64,000 bases of DNA from Lepisosteus oculatus. Lineage: Eukaryota > Chordata > Actinopteri > Semionotiformes > Lepisosteidae. The stretch spans positions 44,896,490 to 44,960,489 of the forward strand of contig NC_090709.1 of assembly GCF_040954835.1 (NCBI RefSeq), given 5' to 3'. The position numbers and the translations under genes are program-made. The notes beneath the pieces were generated by a model. That model saw nothing but the letters and a program-made list of their open reading frames with translations, made no database searches and was not told the origin of the DNA. Shown here in pieces: positions 54,247 to 64,000 of the stretch (its first letter is position 1; each line of letters begins with the position of its first letter).

Positions 54247-57163
54247 ATGGACCGACAGAGATGCCGCACGGCCGTGCGCGGTCGCAGCAGGACCCGGGCC
54301 CGGCGAGGCGTCGTAAGTCCACCCCTCCCGCCCGCCGTCCAGCGTCCAGCGTCCAGCCCTCCTCCGACTGGCCTCTCCGCCCCCAGCAGCGCTCGCTGTA
54401 TTATAATAATAATAATAATAATAAACTTCACTGATAGAGCACCTTTCACACACATAGCAGCGCAAAGCGCTTGACAGACCAGGTCTCACGGTAACACCTC
54501 CAGACGAGGAGAGACACTTCCAGTGGTGATCTTGACTGAGGACACGCCTCGGCTCAAGAGACAGGGTCGCGGGTCCGAGGAAAACCAAGCTGCAGGTCCA
54601 TTATGGCCTTCTGAGAGCACAGATTGCCTCTGAACGTCCCAGACTCTTCCTGGACACACTGTAGAGACTCACCTGTCCAGACTCTTACTGGACACACTGT
54701 ACACACTCACCTGTCCACACTCTCACTGGACACACTGTACACACTCACCTGTCCACACTTTCACTGGACACACTGTACACACTCACCTGTCCAGACTCTC
54801 ACTGGACAGACTGTAGAGACTCACCTGTCCAGACTCTTTCTGGACACACTGGACACACTCACCTGTCCACACTCTCACTGGACACACTGTACACACTCAC
54901 CTGTCCAGACTCTCACTGGACAGACTGTAGAGACTCACCTGTCCAGACTCTCACTGGACACACTGTACACACTCACCTGTCCACACTCTCACTGGACACA
55001 CTGTAGAGACTGCCCAAGGCCTCTAGTCTCGACACGACTGGGCTGGGCTATGTGGTCAGAGCTGTCTCGGAGATGGGCTTTTTGGCGTCTTCACAGGTCA
55101 CACCGGTCAGGCCGAACCCGGACTGGCAGCGGGAGAGGTCCCGGCCCAAATCCCGGTGCTTTTCCGTAAGTCTGACCCGGTCGCCTTCCGCGAGACTGGA
55201 CCGGCCGCCCTGTGGTGGGCCCGGTGCCCCACATCTACCCTACAGCTCCCCACACTGACCCCTAAACTCCCGATACCCTACAGCTCCCCACACTGACCCC
55301 TAAACTCCCGATACCCTACAGCTCCCCACACTGACCCCTAAACTCCCGATACCCTACAGCTCCCCACTCTGACCCCTAAACTCCCGATACCCTACAGCTC
55401 CCCACACTGACCCCTAAACTCCCGATACCCTACAGCTCCCCACACTGACCCCTAAACTCCCGATACCCTACAGCTCCCCACACTGACCCCTAAACTCCCG
55501 ATACCCTACAGCTCCCCACACTGACCCCTAAACTCCCGATACCCTACAGCTCCCCACACTGACCCCTAAACTCCCGATACCCTACAGCTCCACACTCTGA
55601 CCCCCACAGTCCTGATGGCCGAGAGGTCTCTGCTTGCTGTAGTGATTGAGTGAGCTCTGTGGGCCTGACCTCTGTCTTGTGTCCTCGTTTCCAGCGTCTC
55701 CTAGTGGTCCGTCATTTCTCAAGACCTGAAGGTGAGATCTGGGGAGGAGACAGAGCACCCCCTAACACCCCTGAGCTGGGTTACAGGGTAAGACAGCTTC
55801 TTACTGTTGGACACACCTGTCCACACTCTTACTGGACACACTGTCCACACTCGCCTGTCCGGACTCTTACTGGACACACTGGACACACTCACCTGTCCAG
55901 ACTCTTGCTGGACACACTGTACACACTCACCTGTCCAGACTCTTACTGTCCACACTCACCTGTCCACACTCTCACTGGACACACTGTACAGACTCGCCTG
56001 TCCACACTCTCACTGGACACACTGTACACACTCACCTGTCCAGACTCTCACTGGACACACTGGACACACTCACCTGTCCAGACTCTCACTGGACACACTG
56101 TACACACTCACCTGTCCAGACTCTTTCTGGACACACTGTACACACTCACCTGTCCAGACTCTCACTGGACACACTGGACACACTCACCTGTCCAGACTCT
56201 CACTGGACACACTGTAGAGACTCACCTGTCCACACTCTCACTGGACACACTGTACACTCTCACCTGTCCAGACTCTCACTGGACACACTGGACACACTCA
56301 CCTGTCCAGACTCTTTCTGGACACACTCACCTGTCCACACTCTCACTGGACACACTGGACACACTCACCTGTCCAGACTCTTACTGGACACACTGTACAC
56401 ACTCACCTGTCCACACTCTCACTGGACACACTGTCTACACTCACCTGTCCACACTCTCACTGTCCACACTCACCTGTCCAGGCGTAGTCTCATCCCCCCT
56501 GCGTTGTGTCTCCCCCTCTCCCCGCTGGACAGAATCCCCAGGTGTCTTCGTGTCTCCCCGAGCTCGTCCAGAAGCTGGAGAGGGCGGCCGAGCTGCAGCT
56601 GGAGCTCCCGGGGTCGCCCGGCTCGTCCCGCTCGGGCTCGCCCGGCTCGTTCCGCTCGGTGTCCCCCCCGTCCTCGCCCGAGAGCCCCCTCCGCTCCCCG
56701 CCCCCGGCCCCCCCTCCGGCCCCCTCCGGCCCCTGACCGCCCCGCCCCGCCGCCCCCCCTTCCTCGCCGCCATGCCCCTCGAGCCCCCCCTGCTGCCCGG
56801 GGCGGTGCCCCTGCCCCTGCCCCCGCCCGTCCTGCCCCCCATCGCCCGCCCGGCCCCGCCAGGCCCCTCCTGGGGCTCCCCGGTGCGGAGGGCAAGGAGA
56901 GAGGCGGAGATGTCTGACGAGGCAAGTGGGGCAGAGTCTGTCCGTCTGTCTGTCCGTCTGTCCGTCTGTCTGTCTGTCTGTCCATCTGTCCGTCTGTCCG
57001 TCTGTCCGTCTGTCTGTCTGTCTGTCTGTCCATCCGTCTGTCCTTCTGTCCTTCTGTCCGTCCGTCTGTCTGTCTGTCCATCTGTCCTTCTGTCCTTCTG
57101 TCCGTCTGTCCGTCTGTCCGTCCATCCGTCTGTCTGTCTGTTTGTCTGTCTGTCCATCTGTCC

Positions 57164-57194
<31 letters not shown>

Positions 57195-57283
57195 CATCCG
57201 TCTGTCTGTCCGTCTGTCCGTCTGTCTGTCTGTCTGTCCGTCCATCTGTCTGTCTGTCTGTCTGTCCATCTGTCCGTCTGTCC

Positions 57284-57322
<39 letters not shown>

Positions 57323-59703
57323 CATCTGTCCTGCTGTCCTTTTCTCTGTCTATCTTTCCTTCTGTCCATCTGTCCCTTTCACTGTCCTTCTGTCTTTCTG
57401 TTCTTTTCTCTTTCCATCTGTCCTTCTGACTTTCTGTTCTTTTCTCTGTCCATCTGTCTGTCCGTCCATCTGTCTGTCTGTCCATCTGTCTGTCTGTCCT
57501 TCTGTCCTTTTCTCTGTCCATCTTTCCTTCTGTCCATCTGTCCCTTTCACTGTCCTTCTGTCTTTCTGTTCTTTTCTCTGTCCATCTGTCCTTCTGACTT
57601 TCTGTTCTTTTCTCTGTCCATCTGTCCTTCTGTCCATCTCTTTCTGTCCGTCTGTCTTTCTGTCCGTCTGTCCTTCTGTCCTTTTCTCTGTCCATCTTTC
57701 CTTCTGTCCATCTGTCCCTTTCACTGTCCTTCTGTCTTTCTGTTCTTTTCTCTGTCCATCTGTCCTTCTGACTTTCTGTTCTTTTCTCTGTCCATCTGTC
57801 CTTCAGTCCATCTGTCTTTCTGTCCTTTTCTCTCTTTCTGTCCATCAGTCCATCTGTCCTTTTCTCTGTCTTTTTGTCCGTCTGTACTTCGCTCTTTCTG
57901 TCTTTCTGTCCTTCTGTCTGAGTCTCTGTGTTTGTCCCTCTCTCCCTGTCTCTCTCCCTGTGTCTCCCTGCTCTCTGTCTGTCCTGCGTTGTCCCAGCTG
58001 GGTCTCTCTCCCTGTGTCTCCCTGCTCTCTGTCTGTCCTGCGTTGTCCCAGCTGGGCCTGTCTCCCCGGCTCTCTGCCTTCAGCTCTGTTTGCCGATGTC
58101 CCGCCAGCCCGTCTCTCTCTCAGCCTGTCTCTTGACTTGCAGGAGGAAGAGGAGGTGGAGACAGCTCTTCCGGCAGGAGAGAGGAAGGAGGTCAGTGCTG
58201 GTCCCACCCTGCCCCCTGTCCTGTCTGTGGTGGAGTTTCGCCGTCTTGTCTGTCCCTGGGTCTCAGTGTCTCTCTCTCTTTCAGCCCTGTCTGTCAGTGT
58301 CTCTCTCTCGGCCTGCTGTCTGTCTGTCCCTGCCTCTCTGTCTCTCTCTCTTTCAGCCCTGTCTGTCAGTGTCTCTCTCTCGGCCTGCTGTCTCCCTGTC
58401 CCTGGGTCTCAGTGTCTCTCTCTCTTTCAGCCCTGTCTGTCAGTGTCTCTCTCCTCCTCCTCTCTGTCCTCAGTGTGTCTCTCTCCTCCTCCTCTCTGTC
58501 CTGTGGTGTCCAGGCAGTGTGTCTCTCTCCTCCTCCTCCTCTCTGTCCTGTGGTGTCCAGGCAGTGTGTCTCTCTCCTCCTCCTCCTCTCTGTCCTGTGG
58601 TGTCCAGTGGGTCAGTATTAGTGGGCTACACCCAGGCTCACTCCCTGCGAGTGTGATCTCAGCAGAGTCTCTGTGCTCTTGGGACACTTGACTCACCTGT
58701 CTCTCTCTTTCTCTCCCTGTGCTGTCCCTCTCCTGCCCCCTCTCTCCCTCCTCGGACTCCAGCTGGAGGAGGTCCAATCACCACCTCCTGTGAGACAGAA
58801 GAAAAAGAAGGTGGGTGATGCTCTGATCCTCTCTTTACTCCTGTCCAGTGTCCAATCAGTGTGTGTGTATGAACCCCTCTCTCTCTCAGTGCAGTGTTCA
58901 TGTCCTGGAGTGTCCAGTCAGTGTGTCTGTATGAACCCCTCTCTCTCTCAGTGCAGTGTTCATGTCCTGGAGTGTCCAGTCAGTGTGTCTGTATGAACCC
59001 CTCTCTCTCTCAGTGCAGTGTTCATGTCCTGGAGTGTCCAGTCAGTGTGTCTGTATGAACCCCTCTCTCTCTCAGTGCAGTGTTCATGTCCTGGAGTGTC
59101 CAGTCAGTGTGTCTGTATGAACCCCTCTCTCTCTCTCTCAGTGCAGTGTTCATGTCCTGGAGTGTCCAGTCAGTGTGTCTGTATGAACCCCTCTCTCTCT
59201 CAGTGCAGTGTTCATGTACTGGAGTGTCCAGTCAGTGTGTCTGTGTGAACCCCTCTCTCTCTCAGTGCAGTGTTCATGTACTGGAGTGTCCAGTCAGTGT
59301 GTCTGTGTGAACCCCTCTCTCTCTCAGTGCAGTGTTCATGTACTGGAGTGTCCAGTCCGACTCTTAACGTGACTCTCCTGTCTCTGCTTCAGAAGCGCCG
59401 ATGCGTCTTTTTGATGTCCCTGAGCTGCGTGTCGGTGGAGCCAGAAGACCAGGACGAGCCGATGGAGACCGTAGCTCAGGAGAGGAAGAGCGAGGGAGAG
59501 GAGGAGCTGGCTGCCGGGAAGGACAAGAGGAGGAAGAGGAGGTGCAGGTGAGCAGACAGGGGGGCGCCGCCTGGTCGTGTCTGTGATTCAAGGAGGAGTC
59601 TCCTCTTGCTGTTTGATGTCATGGTGACGTCTGTGTCTGTGTCCCTCACACCTGCAATAACAATATTCTTTCCAGGTTCCTTTCCTGGTTCTGTGCCGGC
59701 TAA
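54247..59703 (+). CDS. Array gene copy 7: 1-base shift in exon 4; full length only with the alternative exon 3 donor
   Basis: Exons: 54247-54312, 55097-55165, 55695-55787 (or 55695-55731 with the alternative donor), 56533-56921, 58143-58190, 58763-58810, 59393-59547, 59676-59703. Exon 4 is 389 bp, one C shorter than copy 2 in the run near 56711, so with the usual exon 3 the frame stops at about 56736 after PPPAPSGP. If exon 3 ends at the internal donor (GAAG then GTGAGA), exons 3 and 4 sum to 426 bp and the frame enters exon 4 as ESPGVFVSPRARPEAG, rejoins the normal frame after the shift and stays open to WFCAG (279 codons). Exon 7 lacks the VA codons present in copies 1-3. It may be a frameshifted allele, a gene rescued by alternative splicing, or a homopolymer sequencing error. 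The GC donor of intron 4 is kept. Confidence 0.6.
54638..55011. repeat. Intron 1 minisatellite, copy 7
   Basis: About ten copies of the 38-bp CACCTGTCCAGACTC unit. Confidence 0.9.
55237..55607. repeat. Intron 2 minisatellite, copy 7
   Basis: About nine to ten copies of the CTAAACTCCCGATACCCTAC unit, very uniform. Confidence 0.9.
55809..56480. repeat. Intron 3 minisatellite, copy 7 (largest)
   Basis: About eighteen copies of the 38-bp unit, twice the number in copy 1. The plus strand is open throughout. Confidence 0.9.
56936..58065. repeat. Intron 4 repeats, copy 7
   Basis: An expanded GTCT/GTCC tetramer run (to about 57320), then longer-period TTCTTTTCTCTGTCCATCTG repeats and two 66-bp units. 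Confidence 0.9.
58257..58608. repeat. Intron 5 repeats, copy 7
   Basis: Three 70-bp-type units ending TCTCTCTCTTTCAG and about four CTCCTCCTCC units. Confidence 0.87.
58845..59357. repeat. Intron 6 minisatellite, copy 7 (about eight units)
   Basis: 62-bp units, mainly the CATGTCCTGGAGTG variant early and CATGTACTGGAGTG late. Confidence 0.9.
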
Positions 59704-60403
59704 GATCTGGACTGGACTGGACTGGACTGGACTGGACTGGAGCTGAGGGACACCAGACGGAACTGGACAGGAGCCTAGGGACACCAGACTGGACTGGACC
59801 GGAGCTGAGAGACACCAGACTGGACTGGACTGGAGCTGAGGGACCCCAGACTGTGCTGGACCGAAGCTGAGGGACCCCAGTCTGGACCGAAGCTGAGGGA
59901 CCCCAGACTGTGCTGGACCGAAGCTGAGGGACCCCAGTCTGTGCTGGGCCGAAGCTTAGGGACACCAGACTGTGCTGGACCGAAGCTGAGGGACCCCAGT
60001 CTGTGCTGGACCGAAGCTGAGGGACCCCAGACTGTGCTGGACCAAAGCTGAGGGACCCCAGTCTGGACCGAAGCTGAGGGACCCCAGTCTGTGCTGGACC
60101 GAAGCTGAGGGACCCCAGTCTGGACTGCACTGGAGCTGAGGGACACCAGACTGGACTGGAGCTGAGAGACACCAGACTGGACTGGAGCTGAGGGGCCCCA
60201 GACTGGACTGGACCGGAGCTGAGAGACACCAGACTGGACTGGAGCTGAGAGACACCAGACTGGACAGGACCAAAGCTGAGGGACCCCAGACTGTGCTGGA
60301 CCGAAGCTGAGGGACCCCAGTCTGGACTGCACTGGAGCTGAGGGACCCCAGTCTGGACTGGACTGGAGCTGAGAGACACCAGACTGGACTGGACTGAAGC
60401 TTG
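59704..60403. repeat. 3' UTR minisatellite, copy 7
   Basis: 26-31-bp GAAGCTGAGGGACCCCAG units, starting at the stop codon. Confidence 0.9.
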
Positions 60404-60429
60404 TAATTTTTATTCTTTTGTTAGGGATC

Positions 60430-60435
60430 AATAAA
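60430..60435 (+). promoter_or_regulatory. Polyadenylation signal AATAAA, copy 7
   Basis: AATAAA followed by an A run at the standard place. Confidence 0.62.
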
Positions 60436-60492
60436 AAAAAAATAAAAAAAAATCTGTTTAGCTTTTGGTTTTTTCCCTCCCCCCCCCCCCCC

Positions 60493-60902
60493 AAGGCTGC
60501 TGCTGGGAGAGGTGTGAGTGGGGCCAGCAGGGGGCGCTCTCACCCTGCGGTCTGTGTGGGTCCTGATGCCCCAGTATAGTGACGGGGGACACTGGACTGT
60601 AAACAGGCGCCGTCAAACCGAGGTCCTGACTCTCTGTGCTCATTAACAATCCCGGGGTGTTTCTGGAGAAGAGTAGGGGTGTTACCCCAGTGTCCTGGCC
60701 TGATTCCCCCCCTGGTCTTGACCCATCATGGCCTCCTAATCACCCCCCCCCTCTCTGAACTGGCTCCATCCCTCTGCTCTCCTCCCCACTGAGAGCTGCT
60801 GTGTGCTGAGCGGACTGGAGCATCATCCAGGGGGGGGCTGCACACTGGGGGGGCTGGAGGGGATCCCCCTGACCTGGGAAGAGCTCTGAGGGGAGGGTCC
60901 AG
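60493..60902 (+). repeat. 5'-truncated SINE (5S-derived family), unit 7
   Basis: The same truncated body as in the other units. It lacks a short piece (TCCTTCGGATGAGAC) that the others have. Confidence 0.75.
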
Positions 60903-61212
60903 ACTTATTAATTATTATTATTATTCATGCTGCACTGGGCTTCAGTCCTGGCAGTGAGAGGGGGACTCTGTGATCAGGACAGATACTTATGACTGTATAA
61001 TAACACACGATAGAAATGGAAAACAGGGTAGCGCTGTAGTCTCTTCGAAACGTTTTGAACTGCCAGAAGAAGTTTTCACAACCCGGACTCGTGAAGGTAC
61101 AGGTCTTCTCCCATCGTCCGGAGCAAGGTGTATCGTGTCCTGGTGATTTCTCCCGTTTCGAACGGAGTCCAATGTCGCGTTTCTACTTTATTAGAGAGAG
61201 GCACTGAACATC
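60903..61212. other. Intergenic spacer between units 7 and 8
   Basis: The standard spacer, as at 9031-9340. No gene seen. Confidence 0.7.
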
Positions 61213-61983
61213 CTGTGATGGACTGGTGTCCTGTCCAGGTTGTGTGAGTGTGTGTGTGTCCTGTGATGGACTGGTGGCCTGTCCAGGGTGTGTGAGTGTG
61301 TGTGTGTCCTGTGATGGACTGGTGTCCTGTCCAGGGTGTGTGAGTGTGTGTGTGTGTCCTGTGATGGACTGGTGTCCTGTCCAGGGTGGGTGAGTGTGTG
61401 TGTCCTGTGATGGACTGCTGCCCTGTCCAGGGTGTGTGAGTGTGTGTGTGTGTCCTGTGATGGACTGGTGTCCTGTCCAGGGTGGGTGAGTGTGTGTGTG
61501 TCCTGTGATGGACTGCTGTCCTGTCCAGGGTTTGTATGTGTGTCCTGTGATGGACTGGTGTCCTGTGATGGACTGGTGTTCTATCCAGGGTGTGTGTGTC
61601 CTGTGAAGTACTGGTGTCCTGTCCAGGGTGTGTGTGTCCTGTGATGGACTGGTGTCCTGTGATGGACTGGTGTTCTATCCAGGGTGTGTGTGTCCTGTGA
61701 TGGACTGGTGTCCTGTCCAGGATGTGTGAGTGTGTGTGTGTCCTGTGATGGACTGGTGTCCTGTCCAGGGTGTGTGAGTGTGTGTGTGTCCTGTGATGGA
61801 CTGCTGTCCTGTCCAGGGTTTGTATGTGTGTCCTTTGATGGACTGGTGTTCTGTCCAGGGTGTGTGTGTCCTGTGATGGACTGGTGTCCTGTCCAGGGTG
61901 TGTGTGTGTCCTGTGATGGACTGGTGTCCTGTGAAAGACTGGTGTCCTGTCCAGGGTGTGTGTGTGTCCTGTGATGGACTGGT
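61213..61983. repeat. TG-rich intergenic minisatellite, unit 8
   Basis: About eighteen units of the GATGGACTGG / CTGTCCAGGG type, with an order of variants partly shared with units 2 and 3. Confidence 0.9.
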
Positions 61984-62908
61984 GGATCACAATATTAATT
62001 CTCCTCCTTGATTCCCTCCTTCATCGCCAGAGTGAAAGCGGGACACGGCAGTAAAAGCTCAGCCCTGCGGGTGGTGGTCCTCTTGGCCACACTGGGGAGC
62101 TGTGGCCCCACGGGGGGGTTATGTTCAAGTCCCGCTGGGAATCGCACCGACGCGGCGGAGTTCGTGAACTTCCCAGACACCAAAAAAATGAGAGAGAGAA
62201 AAAAGGTCGTTTTCGGGGTTCAAGAAGCAACCCCGAGATTCAGAGAGTTTCCCCGCTGAGCTTACTCTGCCGAAAACACGCAGGTTTTATTTTTTTCCCG
62301 TGCCCCCCCCCCACACACACACAGGCCGTTTCTGTAGCGTGAAGTTGTGTTTTTTTGCGCGGCGGTCGATGAGGGGCGAAATTTTATTTATTTATTTTTT
62401 CCCCACGGTCTGAAACAGAAACGGCCGGGTGGTGTTGTAGAGAGGTCGACGTGCCTGGGTTTCCTCGTCTACCGAAGCCCGTTTTTTTTGGGGGGGGGGG
62501 TCGTGAGGTCCCACGCAGCGCTCGGAAAAGAAAATGGCGTCTCTTTTCCCCGCAGGACGGGGGGGACCCGTGTTTTTTGGACGTGGCGTGGCCCGAAATG
62601 TCCGCCCTTGGGCGCTAGAGGGGGGTGGAGGTTGGTCTTTCTTTGACTTAGGGGTCGGGGGGGGTGCTACTTTCACTGAACCCCACCCCACGGAAACCCG
62701 TGTTGGACGTGGGGGTGCTGAATGCGCCCTCGACGTGATTTTGTCTTTAAATTCAAGTGCAGCTTTTGTCACCCTTGGGCCGGAAACAGCTGGACCCGTT
62801 TCCCCTGCCTGTCCGAGGTGGCGACTACCGGGGTCGTACAGGGACACCCGGCTGGCCGCCGAGAGTTGGAAAAATAAAATGTCCGCCCCCCCAAAAAAAA
62901 CAACCGCG

Positions 62909-63085
62909 AAAAATGGCGGCCATTTTTGTTTCGCGGCCGAGCCGTGAGCGCGTCGGGGGCTGACGTCACGGGGGCGTCACAATGAGCCGCCTGACGTCAC
63001 AGAGCGGCGGATTCTAGCGGGGGGCGGCGCCGGAGCCCCGTGAGCTCAGAGGAGTGAAGAGAGAGGAGGAGGAAAGAACTATATA
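62909..63085 (+). promoter_or_regulatory. Promoter of gene copy 8
   Basis: Paired ATGGC motif at 62909-62927, TGACGTCA at 62961-62968 and 62992-62999, TATATA at 63080-63085, and exon 0 donor after 63129. All elements are kept. Confidence 0.65.
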
Positions 63086-63249
63086 GCGCTTAATAAACAG
63101 AATCGCTCTTCAGTATCCCCGTGAAATCGGTAAGTCAGTCAAAAGCGCCGCTGGCAAGAACTAACAAAGTAAGTGGAGAAATAAGTTGTTTTTTTTTTTA
63201 CCGTTACTCCACTTTTATGGGTGTGATCGTGCTGTAAAAAGATATTGAG

Positions 63250-63750
63250 AGGAGGTGCACCTCTACACAGAGGGTGGTGGGGGTGGGGAACAGGCCGCCC
63301 AGTCCGTGTGGTTGAAGCCGATACCCTGGCTCCTCTCCAGACACAGCTGGGTGAGCTCCTCCAGTCAGGACAGGAGGCTCTACTGTACACAGAGGGTGGT
63401 GGGGGTGGGGAACAAAGCCGATACCCTGGCTTCTCTCCAGACACAGCTGGGTGAGCTCCTCCAGTCAGGACAGGAGGCTCTTCTGTACACAGAGGGTGGC
63501 GAGGGTGGGGAACAAGCTGCCCAGCCCTGTGGTTGAAGCCGATACCTTGGCTTCTCTCCAGCCACAGCTGTGTGAGCTCCTCCAGTCAGGACAGGAGGCT
63601 CTACTGTACACAAAGAGTGGCGGGGGTGTGGAACAAAGCTGATACCCCGGCTTCTCTCCAGACACAGCTGGGTGAGGTCCTCCAGTTAGGACAGGAGGCT
63701 CTTCTGTACACAGAGGGGGGCGGGGGTGGGGAACAAGCCGCCCAGCTGTG
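63250..63750 (-). repeat. Expanded intron 0 repeat, unit 8
   Basis: About four to five copies of the roughly 100-bp unit. The order and variants (GATACCTTGGC, GATACCCCGGC) match unit 3 rather than units 1, 2 or 7. Confidence 0.85.
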
Positions 63751-63800
63751 TGGCTCCGCCCCCTCCCCTCCCCTCTGTGACTGGTTGTCTCGGCAGGACG

Positions 63801-63866
63801 ATGGACCGACAGAGATGCCGCACGGCCGTGCGCGGTCGCAGCAGGACCCAGGCCCGGCGAGGCGTC
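63801..63866 (+). CDS. Array gene copy 8: exon 1 only, continues past the window
   Basis: The acceptor GTCTCGGCAG, ATG at 63801 and 22 codons starting MDRQRCRTAVRGRSR, followed by donor GTAAGT. One residue differs from all other copies: Gln replaces Arg in the RTRARRG stretch (reading RTQARRG). Intron 1 begins and the window ends within its TAA and TTTCAC repeat. The rest of this copy lies outside. Confidence 0.65.
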
Positions 63867-64000
63867 GTAAGTCCACCCCTCCCGCCCGCCGTCCAGCGTC
63901 CAGCGTCCAGCCCTCCTCCGACTGGCCTCTCCGCCCCCAGCAGTGCTCGCTGTATTATAATAATAATAATAATAATAAACTTCACTGATAGAGCACCTTT

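Overview
The window looks like chromosomal DNA of a ray-finned fish. The signs are spliced genes with GT-AG and GC-AG introns, dispersed fish-type repeats (a 5S-rRNA-derived SINE family, elements with a TATATAGCGC end, and a widespread repeat ending in GATGGACTGG...CTGTCCAGGG) and a class I endogenous retrovirus. The repeat mix suggests a non-teleost such as gar, bowfin or sturgeon, but that is a weak inference. I see no bacterial features.

Most of the window is a head-to-tail array of about 9.5-10 kb units, all on the + strand, each carrying one copy of an eight-coding-exon gene I do not recognise. I derived the exon model by matching splice sites and phase across copies. The exons code for 22, 23, 31, 122-130, 16 and 16 codons, a 51-55 codon acidic/basic exon and a short last exon ending near FLSWFCAG. 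The protein is about 293-300 aa, with an Arg-rich start, a long Pro-rich middle and Lys/Arg clusters near the end, so it is probably nuclear. Every junction is phase 0 except the last. Upstream lie a CpG-rich promoter (paired ATGGC motifs, two TGACGTCA sites, a TATATA box) and a short non-coding exon.

Layout: unit 1 (1-9.18 kb, intact copy 1); unit 2 (9.19-18.80 kb, intact copy 2, nearly identical to copy 1); unit 3 (18.80-33.33 kb, intact copy 3 with a fossil retrovirus of about 6.4 kb in intron 4); unit 4 (33.34-39.0 kb, exons 4-8 only, behind a different 5' module); a second copy of that module (39.0-41.35 kb) with no gene body; a bridge (41.4-49.65 kb) with a CpG-rich exon candidate, two minisatellites, a minus-strand zinc-finger-like exon pair and two decayed Ig-domain exons; unit 6 (49.66-51.95 kb, a 3' fragment of the gene); unit 7 (51.96-61.07 kb, copy 7 with a 1-base shift in exon 4); unit 8 (61.07 kb to the end, promoter and exon 1 only).

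The most unusual property is that nearly every intron, and the 3' UTR, consists of a tandem repeat. Introns 1 and 3 share a 38-bp unit. Intron 2 has another 38-bp unit. Intron 4 has GTCT/GTCC tetramers plus a 66-bp unit. Intron 5 has a 70-bp unit and intron 6 a 62-bp unit. The 3' UTR has 26-31-bp units and the intergenic spacer a TG-rich unit. The arrays keep their positions between gene copies but differ in repeat number. Several are almost stop-free on the sense strand, and several carry a pyrimidine-AG acceptor-like motif in every repeat. Two donors in exon 3 select different frames of exon 4. The repeats appear to have driven exon loss, copy truncation and mosaic copies.
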